Shown here: piece by piece, positions 9,080 through 18,266 of the stretch
Position numbering within the stretch: position 1 is the first letter of the stretch
How the letters are laid out: each line of letters starts with the position of its first letter
Source of the DNA: Paenacidovorax caeni
GTDB lineage: Bacteria; Pseudomonadota; Gammaproteobacteria; Burkholderiales; Burkholderiaceae_C
NCBI RefSeq assembly: GCF_001298675.1
Contig: NZ_CYIG01000003.1
Span: 1 to 64,000, forward strand
Reading direction: 5' to 3'
DNA length: 64,000 nucleotides
Translations under genes and position numbers: made by a program
The notes under the pieces: generated by a model
Told to the model about the DNA's origin: nothing
What the model saw: only the letters and a program-made list of their open reading frames with translations
Databases searched by the model: none

Positions 9080-10315
9080 ATGGGACGACGACTCTCCTCT
9101 TTCCTCCTGATCGCGGCGCTGGCATGCGCCAGCCTGCCAGCGGCCGCCGCCCCGTCAAACTCCGCACGCAAGGCCGCGCCCGCAGCGCGCCAGCCTGCAG
9201 CCCCCCCGCCGCGTGACGGGCAGGCCGAGAGCCGGTTGATCGAGGCTTACCGCCTCGTCGGCCAGGGGCGCCGGCGCGATGCCCTCGCCCATGCCGAGCG
9301 CCTGGTGCGCGACTACCCCCAGTTCCAGCTGGCGCAGCTGCTCTATGGCGACCTGCTGGCCACGCAGGTACCGCCGGGCAAGACCGTTCCGGGCCGCCCC
9401 GAAGCCAGCGCCCCGCTGCTGCGCGAGCTGCAGCAGGAGGCCCAACTGCGCCTGCAAGCGCTGCGCGAACGCCCCCCGGCAGGCGCCATACCGGCGCAGT
9501 TCCTGGCCCTGGCACCCAGCGCGCGCCATGCCATCGCCGTGGACACCTCGCGCGCGCGGCTGTACTTGTTCGAGAACGGCCCCCATGGCCCGCAGCTGGT
9601 GGCAGACTACTACGTCTCGGTCGGCAAACAGGGCGTGGAAAAGGTGGCCGAAGGCGACATGCGCACCCCGCTGGGCGTGTACTTCATCGGCAGCAACCTC
9701 GACCCCAAGTCCCTGAAAGACTTCTACGGTGCGGGTGCACTGACCCTGAACTACCCCAACCCCTACGACCTGCGCCGCGGCAAGACCGGCAGCGGCATCT
9801 GGGTGCACGGCACACCGCCTGAGCAGTACTCACGCGCGCCCCAGGCCACGGACGGCTGCGTAGTCATGGCCAACACCGACCTGGCACGCCTGCTGCGCAC
9901 GGTGGAAGTGCGCAGTACGCCCGTGGTCATTGCGCGCCAGCTGCAGTGGGTGGCACCGCAGAGCCTGCAGGCCGAACGCCACGCCTTCACCAGCCAGCTG
10001 CAGGCCTGGCAGCAGGCCAAGCGCAGCGGCGATCTGCAGCGCCTGCTGTCGTTCTATGCCAGCGACTTCGCCAGCTACGACAAGAGCCTGGCCGACTGGA
10101 CGCCGGTGCTGCAGCGCGAAGTGCAGAAACTCCAGGGACGCAACTTCGCGCTCAAGGATCTGTCCTACCTGCGCTGGAGCGACAGCGCCGACACCATGGT
10201 GGTGACCTTCGGCGAGGTGGCCGAGGGTGCGCGCACCGGCCCCGTCAAGCGCCAGTACTGGCTCCGCCAAGGCGGCGGTGCCTGGAAGATCTTTTTTGAA
10301 GGAGTGATCGGATGA
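9080..10315 (+). CDS. L,D-transpeptidase (YkuD family) with C-terminal NTF2-like domain
   Basis: The 411-residue periplasmic enzyme probably makes L,D bonds in peptidoglycan or anchors proteins to it. A signal peptide ([22 protein letters not shown]) follows the chosen ATG; the TPR-like region ([20 protein letters not shown]) precedes the YkuD domain (about 150-280). The catalytic pair is His243 (WVHGTP) and Cys260 in TDGCVVM, where the usual S/T-x-G-C motif is met by TDGC. The last 115 residues are an NTF2-like domain ([20 protein letters not shown] to [12 protein letters not shown]), related to the end of the preceding gene product. The stop overlaps the ppiA start by 4 bases, so translation is likely coupled. 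Confidence 0.9.
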   Translation: MGRRLSSFLLIAALACASLPAAAAPSNSARKAAPAARQPAAPPPRDGQAESRLIEAYRLVGQGRRRDALAHAERLVRDYPQFQLAQLLYGDLLATQVPPGKTVPGRPEASAPLLRELQQEAQLRLQALRERPPAGAIPAQFLALAPSARHAIAVDTSRARLYLFENGPHGPQLVADYYVSVGKQGVEKVAEGDMRTPLGVYFIGSNLDPKSLKDFYGAGALTLNYPNPYDLRRGKTGSGIWVHGTPPEQYSRAPQATDGCVVMANTDLARLLRTVEVRSTPVVIARQLQWVAPQSLQAERHAFTSQLQAWQQAKRSGDLQRLLSFYASDFASYDKSLADWTPVLQREVQKLQGRNFALKDLSYLRWSDSADTMVVTFGEVAEGARTGPVKRQYWLRQGGGAWKIFFEGVIG

Positions 10316-10893
10316 TTTCCCGTAGAAATTCGACTTTGGCCCTTGCCAGCATTGCGCTGGCAGCTACTTTTTCCGCAGCATCGGTGCGGGCCGAAGAAGC
10401 GCCCAAAGTCAAGCTGGCCACCAGCATGGGCGATATCGTGGTGCAACTCGACCCGGCCAAGGCGCCCAAGACGGTGGAGAACTTCCTGCAGTACGTCAAG
10501 GACAAGCACTACGACGGCACGGTGTTCCACCGCGTCATTGACGGCTTCATGATCCAGGGCGGCGGCTTCACCGCCGACATGGTGCAAAAGCCCACGCGCG
10601 CGCCCATCCCGCTGGAAGCGAAGAACGGGCTGAAGAACGACACTTACACCATCGCCATGGCGCGCACCGGCATTCCTGACTCGGCCACCGCGCAGTTCTT
10701 CATCAACGTCAAGGACAACGCCATGCTCAATGCCCCCAACCCTGACGGCCACGGCTACGCCGTGTTCGGCAAGGTGGTGAGCGGCACCGAGGTGGTGGAC
10801 AAGATCAAGGCCGTGGCTACGGGCAACAAGGGCGGCCACCAGAACGTGCCCACCACCCCCGTCACCATCCAATCTGCAACGCTGGTCAAATAA
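10312..10893 (+). CDS. ppiA: Periplasmic peptidylprolyl isomerase, cyclophilin type
   Basis: The 193-residue cyclophilin catalyses cis-trans proline isomerisation. Residues 1-27 form a signal peptide ending ...AASVRAEE, so it acts in the periplasm. The core shows [20 protein letters not shown], the catalytic Arg in [19 protein letters not shown], and [13 protein letters not shown]. The hydrophobic part of the signal peptide ([12 protein letters not shown]) is encoded by a copy of the dispersed repeat. It overlaps the L,D-transpeptidase stop and is followed 18 bases on by a cytoplasmic paralogue. Confidence 0.94.
   Translation: MISRRNSTLALASIALAATFSAASVRAEEAPKVKLATSMGDIVVQLDPAKAPKTVENFLQYVKDKHYDGTVFHRVIDGFMIQGGGFTADMVQKPTRAPIPLEAKNGLKNDTYTIAMARTGIPDSATAQFFINVKDNAMLNAPNPDGHGYAVFGKVVSGTEVVDKIKAVATGNKGGHQNVPTTPVTIQSATLVK
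10341..10372. repeat. AGCGCT-core dispersed palindrome, copy 3 (in ppiA signal peptide)
   Basis: CCTTGCCAGCATTGCGCTGG then CAGCTACTTTTT matches the copy at 35497 (GCTTGCCAGCATTGCGCT). Here it is in frame and supplies the hydrophobic core of the signal peptide. Confidence 0.7.
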
Positions 10894-10911
10894 CCGAAAG
10901 GACACCGCACC

Positions 10912-11439
10912 ATGAGCAACCCACAAGTCGAACTGCACGTCACCATCCACGTCGCGGAAACCGCCACCCCTGGCGTCATCACGCTGGAGCTGGACGCCGT
11001 CAACGCCCCCAAAACCACAGCCAACTTCCTGAACTACGTGAACAAGGGCTTCTATGACGGCACCGTGTTCCACCGCGTCATCAAGAACTTCATGGCCCAG
11101 GGCGGCGGCTTCACCGCCGACATGAAGCAAAAGCCCACCGACGACCCGATCGAGAACGAAGCCGCCAACGGCCTGAAGAACGAGGCCTACACCATCGCCA
11201 TGGCGCGCACCAACGACCCGCACAGCGCCACTGCCCAGTTCTTCATCAACGTGGTGGACAACGCCTTCCTGAACCACACCGCGCCTTCCGGCCAGGGCTG
11301 GGGCTACGCCGTGTTCGGCAAGGTGGTCAAGGGCCAGGATGTGGTCGACGCCATCAAGAAAGTGCGCACCACGCGCAAGGGCTTCCATGACGACGTGCCC
11401 TTCGACCCCGTGGTGATTGACAAGGCCGTGGCGCTGTAA
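10912..11439 (+). CDS. ppiB: Cytoplasmic peptidylprolyl isomerase, cyclophilin type
   Basis: The 175-residue protein is a cyclophilin without a signal peptide, so it is cytoplasmic. It is close to the preceding gene product ([20 protein letters not shown], then [20 protein letters not shown], and [20 protein letters not shown]), which suggests an old tandem duplication followed by gain or loss of the export signal. A GAAAGGACACC ribosome-binding region precedes the ATG. It is followed at 15 bases by lpxH. Confidence 0.95.
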   Translation: MSNPQVELHVTIHVAETATPGVITLELDAVNAPKTTANFLNYVNKGFYDGTVFHRVIKNFMAQGGGFTADMKQKPTDDPIENEAANGLKNEAYTIAMARTNDPHSATAQFFINVVDNAFLNHTAPSGQGWGYAVFGKVVKGQDVVDAIKKVRTTRKGFHDDVPFDPVVIDKAVAL

Positions 11440-11454
11440 AGCCCCCCTGTCCGC

Positions 11455-12234
11455 ATGCCACCGACCGTGCCCCGCGCCGAGGAGCTGACCGCAGCACCGG
11501 CGTGGCGCACGGTTGATTTTTTGTCGGATCTGCACCTCGATCCAGGCCACGAAGCCACCGTGCAGGCCCTGGCCGGCTACCTTGCCCACACGCCGGCCGA
11601 CGCCATTTTTCTGCTGGGCGACCTGTTCGAGGTCTGGGTTGGCGATGACGCCCTGGCCGAGCCCGGCAGCTTCGAGTCGCGCTGCTGCGCGCTGCTGGCG
11701 CAGGCCGCGCGCCAGCACGCGCTGTACTTCCTGCACGGCAACCGCGACTTCCTCATCGGCGAGGGCTTCGCCCGCGCCAGCGGCGTTGCACTGCTGCCCG
11801 ACCCCACGGTGCTGGCCTTTGCCGGACAGCGCTGGCTGCTCTCGCACGGCGACGCGCTGTGCCTGGACGACGTGGAATACCAGCGCTTTCGCGCCTTGGC
11901 GCGCAGCCCGGCATGGCAGCACGCCTTCCTGGCAGCCCCCCTGGCGCAGCGGCGCGCGCAGGCGCGCAGCATGCGGGCGCAGAGCGAGGCACACAAGCAC
12001 GCCAGCAGCTGGTACGCCGACGTGGACCACCCCGCTGCCCTGGCCTGGCTGCAGGCCGCCAGCGCGCAGGCACTGATCCACGGCCACACGCACCGCCCTG
12101 CCACCCACGTGCTCGCCCCCGGCCAGCTGCGCCACGTGCTCAGCGACTGGGATCTGGACGCCACGCCCCCACGCGCGGAAGTGCTGCGCCTGACGGCCAA
12201 GGGCTTGGAACGCCTGCCCCTCGCCCCCAGGTAG
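11455..12234 (+). CDS. lpxH: UDP-2,3-diacylglucosamine diphosphatase
   Basis: LpxH removes UMP from UDP-2,3-diacylglucosamine in lipid A synthesis on the inner membrane. The calcineurin-like metal motifs are FLSDLHLD (near residue 22), LLGDLFEVWVGDD, LHGNRDFLIG, LLSHGDALCLDD and the C-terminal HGHTHRP. The 259 residues include an 18-residue N-terminal extension before FLSDLHL. ppiB-lpxH order is common in proteobacteria. The next gene starts 6 bases after the stop. Confidence 0.95.
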   Translation: MPPTVPRAEELTAAPAWRTVDFLSDLHLDPGHEATVQALAGYLAHTPADAIFLLGDLFEVWVGDDALAEPGSFESRCCALLAQAARQHALYFLHGNRDFLIGEGFARASGVALLPDPTVLAFAGQRWLLSHGDALCLDDVEYQRFRALARSPAWQHAFLAAPLAQRRAQARSMRAQSEAHKHASSWYADVDHPAALAWLQAASAQALIHGHTHRPATHVLAPGQLRHVLSDWDLDATPPRAEVLRLTAKGLERLPLAPR

Positions 12235-12239
12235 GAGCG

Positions 12240-13094
12240 ATGCCTGCCTTCCCCCTGCTCCAGCGCGCCTGGAACCGGCTGCGCGCCCGCGTGGCGCCCG
12301 TGCCCGACATCTCCGCCGCGCTGTGGCTGCACACCCTGGGCCAGTACCCCTTTTTGGCAGCGCTGACGCTGCCCGAGCAGGCCAAGCTGCGCGCGCTGGC
12401 AGCGCTGTTCCTGCAGCGCAAGGAGTTCACCGGCGCACACGGCCTCGAAGTGACCGACGCCATGGCCGTTGCCATTGCCGCCCAGGCCTGCCTGCCGCTG
12501 CTGCACCTGGGTGCACCGCGCGCCGCGCTGGCCTGGTACGACGATTTCGTGGGCATCGTGGTGCACCCTGGCGACGCGCTGGCGCGCCGCACCACCACGG
12601 ACGAAGCCGGCGTGGTGCACCACTACCACGAGGTGCTGCTGGGCGAGGCCATGGAACGCGGCCCGGTCATGCTGAGCTGGCAGGCCGTGCAAGACGCAGC
12701 CCACCACAGCCAGCGCGGCGCCAACGTGGTGGTGCACGAATTCGTGCACAAGATGGACATGCGCAACGGCCCGGCCGACGGCTACCCGCCGCTGCCCGCC
12801 GGCTTCATGGGCAGCACCAGCGCGCGCGCCGCCCGCGCGGCCTGGCACGATGCCTGGGCGCCCGCTTACGCACACTTTCGCGAGCGCGTGATCATTGCCC
12901 AGCGCTTCGGCGGCGAGCGGCCCTGGCTCGACGCCTACGGCGCCACCGCGCCGGCCGAGTTCTTTGCCGTGGCGTGCGAAGCCTACTTCGTCAACCGCCC
13001 GCGCTTCGCGCAGGAGTTTCCGGCACTGCTGCCGCTGCTGGACGGGTTCTTCCGGCGCTCAGAGGAAAATACGGCTCCAGGGCTTGTGGAGTAA
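12240..13094 (+). CDS. mtfA: MtfA-type zinc peptidase
   Basis: The 284-residue cytoplasmic protein belongs to the M90/MtfA family, whose E. coli member binds the Mlc repressor and has aminopeptidase activity. The zinc motif is HEFVH at residues 166-170 (VVVHEFVHKMDMRNG), with the distal Glu in GATAPAEFFAVACEAYF. The N-terminus (LHTLGQYPFLAALTLPEQAK) fits the family. The start ATG at 12240 follows AGGAGCG. It is in the lpxH transcription unit. Confidence 0.92.
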   Translation: MPAFPLLQRAWNRLRARVAPVPDISAALWLHTLGQYPFLAALTLPEQAKLRALAALFLQRKEFTGAHGLEVTDAMAVAIAAQACLPLLHLGAPRAALAWYDDFVGIVVHPGDALARRTTTDEAGVVHHYHEVLLGEAMERGPVMLSWQAVQDAAHHSQRGANVVVHEFVHKMDMRNGPADGYPPLPAGFMGSTSARAARAAWHDAWAPAYAHFRERVIIAQRFGGERPWLDAYGATAPAEFFAVACEAYFVNRPRFAQEFPALLPLLDGFFRRSEENTAPGLVE

Positions 13095-13120
13095 GCGCTG
13101 CAAGCTCTTTTTTTAAGAGC
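13093..13120. repeat. Possible half copy of the AGCGCT-core repeat, copy 4
   Basis: AAGCGCTGCAAGCTCTTTTT followed by TTAAGAGC, directly after the mtfA stop, resembles one arm of the dispersed palindrome. It is the weakest member listed. Confidence 0.4.
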
Positions 13121-13213
13121 AAAAGCGGTTCGCTGCACTCGTACCAAAAAAGCGCAAGGCAGTGCGCAGGCCCTATGGCTGAAGCCCGTGGCCAGACCCC
13201 ATCCCTTCACCCC

Positions 13214-13247
13214 AAAAACAGGGGGCGCAAGCCCCGCCTGCGCCCCC
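13214..13247 (-). terminator. Rho-independent terminator after the nitronate monooxygenase gene
   Basis: GGGGGCGCA (13221-13229) pairs with TGCGCCCCC (13239-13247). On the minus strand it is followed by TGTTTTTGG. It lies about 20 bases beyond the stop of the minus-strand gene at 13267 and may also stop transcripts from mtfA. Confidence 0.75.
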
Positions 13248-13266
13248 GCTATAAAAAATCAAGTAA

Positions 13267-14223
13267 TCAGCGCAGCGCCAGGCGCTCGCGCGCGGCCTGG
13301 TACTCGCGGCGCAGGCGCGCCACCAGCTCGGCCGTGCTCGTGACCGCGTCCACGGCACCAATGCCCTGGCCGCAACCCCAAATGTCTTTCCAGGCCTTGG
13401 CTGCGGCGCCGCCGCCAAAGTTCATCTTGCTCGGATCGGACTCGGGCAGGTTCTCCGGGTCCAGCCCGGCGGCGCGGATCGACGGGGCCAGGTAGTTGCC
13501 ATGCACGCCGGTAAACAGGTTGCTGTAGACCACGTCGTCGGAGCTGCCATCGACGATGGCCTGCTTGTAGGCATCGCTGGCGCGCGCCTCGTGCGTGGCG
13601 ATGAAAGCCGAGCCGATGTAGGCAAAGTCCGCCCCCATGGCCTGCGCCGCCAGAATGGCATTGCCCGAGGCGATGGCGCCGGACAGGGCCAGCGGGCCGT
13701 CGAACCACTGGCGGATTTCCTGGATGAGCGCGAACGGGCTCTTCACGCCCGCGTGGCCGCCCGCACCGGCCGCCACGGCGATCAGGCCATCGGCGCCCTT
13801 TTCCACGGCCTTGTGCGCGAACTTGTTGTTGATGACGTCGTGCAGCACCACGCCGCCCCAGCCGTGCACGGCCTGATTCACGTCCTCGCGCGCGCCCAGG
13901 CTGGTGATGACGATGGGCACCTTGTACTTGGCGCACACCTGCATGTCGTGCTCCAGGCGGTCGTTGCTCTTGTGCACGATCTGGTTGATGGCGAACGGCG
14001 CGGCAGGCGACTCGGGGTGCGCCTTGTCCCAGGCGGCTAGGGTTTCGGTGATCTCGGCCAGCCAGTCGTCGAGCTGCTCCGCCGGGCGTGCGTTCAGCGC
14101 CGGCATGGCGCCGATGATGCCCGCCTGGCACTGGGCAATGACAAGCTGGGGGTTGCTGATGATGAACAGCGGCGAACCAATGACGGGCAGCGTGGGCTTT
14201 TGCAGAACGGGCGGCAGGGCCAT
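13267..14223 (-). CDS. Nitronate monooxygenase (NPD/FMN family)
   Basis: The 318-residue TIM-barrel flavoprotein oxidises nitronates such as propionate-3-nitronate. Motifs include NPQLVIAQCQAGIIGAMPAL at the N-terminus, GADGLIAVAAGAGGHAGVKS (phosphate-binding loop for FMN), LSGAIASGNAILAAQAMGAD and AYIGSAFIATHEA. Length and motif order match the class common in Burkholderiales. It lies downstream of an acyl-CoA dehydrogenase on the same strand with a 94-base gap that holds a dispersed repeat, so it may have its own promoter. Confidence 0.92.
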   Translation of the reverse strand: MALPPVLQKPTLPVIGSPLFIISNPQLVIAQCQAGIIGAMPALNARPAEQLDDWLAEITETLAAWDKAHPESPAAPFAINQIVHKSNDRLEHDMQVCAKYKVPIVITSLGAREDVNQAVHGWGGVVLHDVINNKFAHKAVEKGADGLIAVAAGAGGHAGVKSPFALIQEIRQWFDGPLALSGAIASGNAILAAQAMGADFAYIGSAFIATHEARASDAYKQAIVDGSSDDVVYSNLFTGVHGNYLAPSIRAAGLDPENLPESDPSKMNFGGGAAAKAWKDIWGCGQGIGAVDAVTSTAELVARLRREYQAARERLALR

Positions 14224-14244
14224 TTTTGTCTCCTGAAATAATCG

Positions 14245-14300
14245 TCAAAAAGGGCTGCAGCGCTTTCCAGGAAAGCGCTAGCAGCTCTTATTTACATAGC
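14245..14300. repeat. AGCGCT-core dispersed palindrome, copy 5
   Basis: GGGCTGCAGCGCTTTCCAGG followed by AAAGCGCTAGCAGCTCTTAT forms a clear inverted repeat (GCGCTTTC/GAAAGCGC). It lies between the acyl-CoA dehydrogenase and nitronate monooxygenase genes. Confidence 0.85.
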
Positions 14301-14317
14301 ACCTTGGCGACCGCGGC

Positions 14318-16108
14318 TCAGAACGCCTCCAGCGGGAGCGCGCAAGCGCTCTCACCGCCATGCACGATGGCGTCGCGCAGGCCCGAGGCCTTCACCAGGA
14401 TGTGCTCGGCGTAGAAGCGCGCCGTGGCTACCTTGGCCTGCATGAAGGCCAGGTCTTCGCCCGCCGCGGCCTTGGCCTGGGCCACCAGCAGCGCGCGGCC
14501 CATCTGCCAGCCGGCCACCAGGTTGCCCGTCAGCATGAGGTAGGGCACGCTGCCGGCAAACACGGCATTGGGCTGGGCCTTGGTATTGCCAGCGACGAAG
14601 TCCACCACCTCCAGGAAAGCTGCGCGCGCAGCGGCCAGGCGCTGGGCCACGGCCAGGGCCGCAGCGGTGCCGCTGGCGGTGAGTTCACCCTCGGTCTTCT
14701 CGATCTGCGCGGCGATGGCCTTGGCCATCTGGCCGCCGTCGCGGCTGGTCTTGCGGCCCACCAGGTCGTTGGCCTGGATGGCGGTGGTGCCTTCGTAGAT
14801 GGTCAGGATCTTCGAGTCGCGGTAGTGCTGGGCCGCGCCGGTTTCCTCAATGAAGCCCATGCCGCCGTGCACCTGCACGCCCAGGCTGGTGACTTCCTGG
14901 CTCATCTCGGTGCTGTAGCCCTTGACCAGCGGCACCATGAATTCGTAGAACGCCGCGTTGTCGCTGCGCACCTGGGCATCGGGGTGGTGGTGGGCGGCGT
15001 CGTAGGCAGCGGCGGCCACGCTGGCCATGGCACGGCAGCCCTCGGTGTAGGCGCGCATGGTCATCAGCATGCGGCGCACATCGGGGTGGTGGATGATGGC
15101 GGCGGCACCGGCCACCGAGCCATCGACCGGACGGCTTTGCACGCGGTCGCGTGCGTACTGCACGGCCTGCTGGTAGGCGCGCTCGGCCACGGCAATGCCC
15201 TGCACGCCCACGCCGTAGCGCGCGGCGTTCATCATGATGAACATGTATTCGAGGCCGCGGTTTTCCTCGCCCACCAGGTAGCCGATGGCACCGCCGTGGT
15301 CGCCGAACTGCAGCACTGCCGTGGGCGAGGCCTTGATGCCGAGCTTGTGCTCGATGGAGACGCAGTGCACGTCGTTGCGCGCGCCCAGGCTGCCGTCGGC
15401 GCCCACCATGAACTTGGGCACCACAAACAGGCTGATGCCCTTGACGCCCTCGGGCGCACCGACCACGCGCGCCAGCACCAGGTGGACGATGTTGTCCGCC
15501 ATGTCGTGCTCACCGTAGGTGATGAAGATCTTGGTGCCAAAAATCTTGTACGTGCCATCGGGCTGCGGCTCGGCCTTGGTGCGCACCAGCGACAGGTCGG
15601 AGCCGGCCTGGGGCTCGGTCAGGTTCATGGTGCCGGTCCACTCGCCGGAGATCAGCTTCTCCAGGTAGGTGGCCTTGAGCGCATCGCTGCCCGCCGTGAG
15701 CAGCGCCTCGATAGCGCCGTCGGTGAGCAGCGGGCACAGCGCGAAGCTCAGGTTGGCGCTGTTGATCATCTCGCCGCAGGCGGCGCCGATGGTCTTGGGC
15801 AGGCCCTGGCCGCCGAAGTCGGTCGGGTGCTGCAGGCCTTGCCAGCCGCCCTCGGCGAACTGGCGGTAGGCTTCCTTGAAGCCGGGGGTGGTGGTGACCT
15901 GGCCGTCCTTCCAGGCGGAAGGGTTCTTGTCGCCCTCGACGTTGAGCGGAGCCACCACGCCTTCGTTGAACTTGGCGCACTCCTCCAGCACAGCGGCGGC
16001 GGTCTCCAGGCCGGCATCTTCGAAGCCGGGGATCTGGGCCACTTGGTCAATACGGGCCAGGTGCTCGATGGCGAAGAGCATGTCTTTGACGGGGGCGGTG
16101 TAACTCAT
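14318..16108 (-). CDS. Acyl-CoA dehydrogenase (FadE-type with extra C-terminal domain)
   Basis: The 596-residue flavoprotein oxidises acyl-CoA to enoyl-CoA and passes electrons to ETF, whose genes lie directly upstream on the same strand. It shows MNLTEPQAGSDLSLVRTKAE and IFGTKIFITYGEHDM (substrate and FAD contacts), a catalytic-base region near ARYGVGVQGIAVAERAYQQA, HGGMGFIEETGAAQHYRDSK and ILTIYEGTTAIQANDLVGRK. The last 130 residues are the additional helical domain found in about 600-residue members. The substrate length cannot be told from sequence. Confidence 0.94.
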   Translation of the reverse strand: MSYTAPVKDMLFAIEHLARIDQVAQIPGFEDAGLETAAAVLEECAKFNEGVVAPLNVEGDKNPSAWKDGQVTTTPGFKEAYRQFAEGGWQGLQHPTDFGGQGLPKTIGAACGEMINSANLSFALCPLLTDGAIEALLTAGSDALKATYLEKLISGEWTGTMNLTEPQAGSDLSLVRTKAEPQPDGTYKIFGTKIFITYGEHDMADNIVHLVLARVVGAPEGVKGISLFVVPKFMVGADGSLGARNDVHCVSIEHKLGIKASPTAVLQFGDHGGAIGYLVGEENRGLEYMFIMMNAARYGVGVQGIAVAERAYQQAVQYARDRVQSRPVDGSVAGAAAIIHHPDVRRMLMTMRAYTEGCRAMASVAAAAYDAAHHHPDAQVRSDNAAFYEFMVPLVKGYSTEMSQEVTSLGVQVHGGMGFIEETGAAQHYRDSKILTIYEGTTAIQANDLVGRKTSRDGGQMAKAIAAQIEKTEGELTASGTAAALAVAQRLAAARAAFLEVVDFVAGNTKAQPNAVFAGSVPYLMLTGNLVAGWQMGRALLVAQAKAAAGEDLAFMQAKVATARFYAEHILVKASGLRDAIVHGGESACALPLEAF

Positions 16109-16154
16109 GGGTTCTCCAACGCAGGAACAGGAATCAGGGGAAAGGGGGGAGATG

Positions 16155-16185
16155 AAAAAAAAGGCATCGCAAGCGATGCCTTTTC
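16155..16185 (-). terminator. Rho-independent terminator after etfA
   Basis: AAGGCATCG pairs with CGATGCCTT around CAAG, flanked by eight A residues on the left, so the minus-strand transcript ends in a T-run. It sits 15 bases beyond the etfA stop and separates the etf operon from the acyl-CoA dehydrogenase gene. Confidence 0.88.
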
Positions 16186-16199
16186 TTCGGCGCAGCGGT

Positions 16200-17132
16200 T
16201 TACAGGGCCTTGACGAGTTCCGGCACGGCCGTGAACAGGTCAGCCTCCAGGCCGTAGTCGGCCACAGAGAAGATCGGCGCCTCGGGATCCTTGTTGATCG
16301 CCACGATCACCTTGGAGTCCTTCATACCGGCCAAGTGCTGGATGGCGCCCGAGATACCTGCAGCGATGTACAGCTGCGGCGCCACGATCTTGCCGGTCTG
16401 GCCCACTTGCAGGTCGTTCGGCGCGTAGCCGGCATCCACGGCAGCGCGCGAGGCGCCGATGGCGGCACCCAGCTTGTCGGCCAGGGGGGTCATGACTTCG
16501 TTGAACTTCTCGGCGCTGCCCAGCGCACGGCCACCGGAGACGATGATCTTGGCGGCGGTGAGTTCCGGACGGTCGCTCTTGGTCACTTCACGGCCCGAGA
16601 AGCGGCTCTTGCCGCTGTCGGCCACGGCAGCCACGGTTTCCACGGCAGCGCTGCCGCCGGTGGCGGGTGCGGCGTCAAAGCCCGTGGTGCGCACCGTGAT
16701 GACCTTCACGGCGTCGGCCGACTGCACGGTGGCAATCGCGTTGCCCGCGTAGATGGGACGCTCGAAAGTGTCGGCGCTCTCCACCTTGGTGATGTCGCTG
16801 ATCTGGGCCACGTCCAGCTTGGCAGCCACGCGCGGTGCCACGTTCTTGCCGCCAGCGGTGGCGGGGAACAGAAGGTGGCTGTAGCCGCCGGCCACGGCGA
16901 GCACCTGGGCCGCGAGGTTCTCGGCCAGGCCGTCCTTCAGCGCGGCGCCGTCGGCGTGCAGCACCTTGGCCACGCCAGCGATCTGTGCGGCAGCGGCAGC
17001 GGCGGCGCCTGCGCCTTCACCGGCGACGAGCACGTGCACGTCGCCGCCGCAGGCCTTGGCTGCGGTCACGGCATTGAGGGTGGCGGCCTTGATGGAGGCG
17101 TTGTCGTGTTCTGCAATGACGAGTGCGGTCAT
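16200..17132 (-). CDS. etfA: Electron transfer flavoprotein subunit alpha
   Basis: EtfA binds FAD and with EtfB accepts electrons from acyl-CoA and other dehydrogenases and delivers them to ETF-ubiquinone oxidoreductase. The 310-residue product starts [20 protein letters not shown] and carries the C-terminal FAD domain: [60 protein letters not shown] and [20 protein letters not shown]. It follows etfB by 20 bases. Confidence 0.97.
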   Translation of the reverse strand: MTALVIAEHDNASIKAATLNAVTAAKACGGDVHVLVAGEGAGAAAAAAAQIAGVAKVLHADGAALKDGLAENLAAQVLAVAGGYSHLLFPATAGGKNVAPRVAAKLDVAQISDITKVESADTFERPIYAGNAIATVQSADAVKVITVRTTGFDAAPATGGSAAVETVAAVADSGKSRFSGREVTKSDRPELTAAKIIVSGGRALGSAEKFNEVMTPLADKLGAAIGASRAAVDAGYAPNDLQVGQTGKIVAPQLYIAAGISGAIQHLAGMKDSKVIVAINKDPEAPIFSVADYGLEADLFTAVPELVKAL

Positions 17133-17152
17133 GTTCTTTTCTCCTTCGGCCT

Positions 17153-17902
17153 TCAGATGACCTTGGCTTCGTTCTTGAGCTTGTCCACCAGGGTGGCGAC
17201 GTCGGGCACCTTCACACCGGCGCCGCGCTTGGCGGGCTCGGCCACCTTGAGGGTCTTGAGGCGCGGGGCCACGTCCACACCCAGGTCGGCGGGCTTGACA
17301 GTGTCCAGCGGCTTCTTCTTGGCCTTCATGATGTTGGGCAGCGTGACGTAGCGCGGCTCGTTCAGGCGCAGGTCGGTGGTGATGACGGCCGGCAGCGACA
17401 GTTGCAGCGTCTCCAGGCCACCGTCGACTTCACGCGTCACGGTGACAGCGTCAGCCGCCAGCTCGACCTTGGAAGCAAAAGTGGCTTGCGGCAGATCGGC
17501 CAGCGCGGCCAGCATCTGGCCGGTCTGGTTGGCATCGTCGTCGATGGCCTGCTTGCCCAGGATGACCAGGGCGGGCTGCTCCTTGTCCACCAGCGCCTTG
17601 AGCAGCTTGGCCACTGCCAGGGGCTGCAGCTCGGCGTCGGTTTCCACCAGAATGCCGCGGTCGGCGCCGATGGCCATGGCCGTGCGCAGCGTTTCCTGGC
17701 ACTGCGCCACGCCGCAGGAGACGGCAACGATCTCGGTCACCACGCCTTTTTCCTTCAGGCGCACAGCCTCCTCGACGGCGATTTCGTCAAAGGGGTTCAT
17801 GCTCATCTTGACGTTGGCGATGTCCACGCCCGTGTTGTCCGATTTCACGCGGACCTTCACGTTGTAGTCCACCACGCGCTTGACAGGGACCAAAACCTTC
17901 AT
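17153..17902 (-). CDS. etfB: Electron transfer flavoprotein subunit beta
   Basis: The 249-residue EtfB binds AMP and forms the heterodimer with EtfA. It begins [20 protein letters not shown] and shows the family segments [60 protein letters not shown] and the ETF-beta signature in [21 protein letters not shown] palindrome 34 bases upstream of the start (17936-17947) is a likely operator. The two genes form an operon ended by the terminator at 16155. Confidence 0.97.
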   Translation of the reverse strand: MKVLVPVKRVVDYNVKVRVKSDNTGVDIANVKMSMNPFDEIAVEEAVRLKEKGVVTEIVAVSCGVAQCQETLRTAMAIGADRGILVETDAELQPLAVAKLLKALVDKEQPALVILGKQAIDDDANQTGQMLAALADLPQATFASKVELAADAVTVTREVDGGLETLQLSLPAVITTDLRLNEPRYVTLPNIMKAKKKPLDTVKPADLGVDVAPRLKTLKVAEPAKRGAGVKVPDVATLVDKLKNEAKVI

Positions 17903-17930
17903 TGCAGCGGCTCCTTGGGAGTTGATTGAA

Positions 17931-17949
17931 TTGACGTTTACGTAAACTG
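17931..17949. promoter_or_regulatory. Palindromic operator upstream of etfBA (LiuR-like)
   Basis: TTGACGTTTACGTAAACTGG contains the perfect 12-base palindrome GTTTACGTAAAC (17936-17947). The form resembles sites I recall for the MerR-family regulator LiuR of branched-chain amino acid and acyl-CoA catabolism in beta- and gammaproteobacteria. It lies 29-34 bases upstream of the etfB start, consistent with repression or activation at the promoter. No liuR gene lies in the window. Confidence 0.6.
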
Positions 17950-18212
17950 GAATATTGTATGCCGCACAGTGGCGAGCGGCGGCGGGTTACGCCAACCAGG
18001 CCACACATCAGCAAAAAAGAACGATCGTGCTTTTTGAAGGATTATAGGCCAGCACTGCTTTTGGCAGAGAGGCCTGGCTGTCGCTTCGGGCGCATCGGCG
18101 CCACCGGGCGCGGCGCGCGCAGCCAGGCTACTGTACCTGCTGCCGTGCGCCGGCAGTGGCCGCCTGGTGCTACGTGGCGCGTGGTGCGCGACCTTTCACG
18201 CAACAAAAGTGT
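17950..18212. other. Intergenic stretch between etfB and the MscS gene, no gene seen
   Basis: The divergent-looking 364-base gap (17903-18266) lies upstream of etfB and downstream of the mscS-type gene. Apart from the operator at its left and a dispersed repeat at its right I see no conserved reading frame; short open frames here have no recognisable features. Confidence 0.6.
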
Positions 18213-18260
18213 CTTAAAGGCTTGCGCAAAAAGCGCCACAAGCTATTCAATCAATAGCAA
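18213..18260. repeat. AGCGCT-core dispersed palindrome, copy 6
   Basis: TTAAAGGCTTGCGCAAAAAG followed by CGCCACAAGCTATTCAATCA is a degenerate member just beyond the MscS gene stop. Confidence 0.6.
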
Positions 18261-18266
18261 ATTGCG

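Noticed and set aside
10165-12135. A 656-residue open frame opposite the cyclophilin and lpxH genes
   Set aside because: It spans several real plus-strand genes and has no recognisable domain.
13093-13120. A confident call of a dispersed-repeat copy after mtfA
   Set aside because: Only one arm fits and it could be chance; it is listed as a weak member and should be left out of any profile built from the family.
14360-16213. A 617-residue open frame on the plus strand opposite the acyl-CoA dehydrogenase gene
   Set aside because: It is His/Gly/Val-rich in the way antisense frames of GC-rich genes are, has no family motif, and the minus-strand protein has clear motifs throughout.
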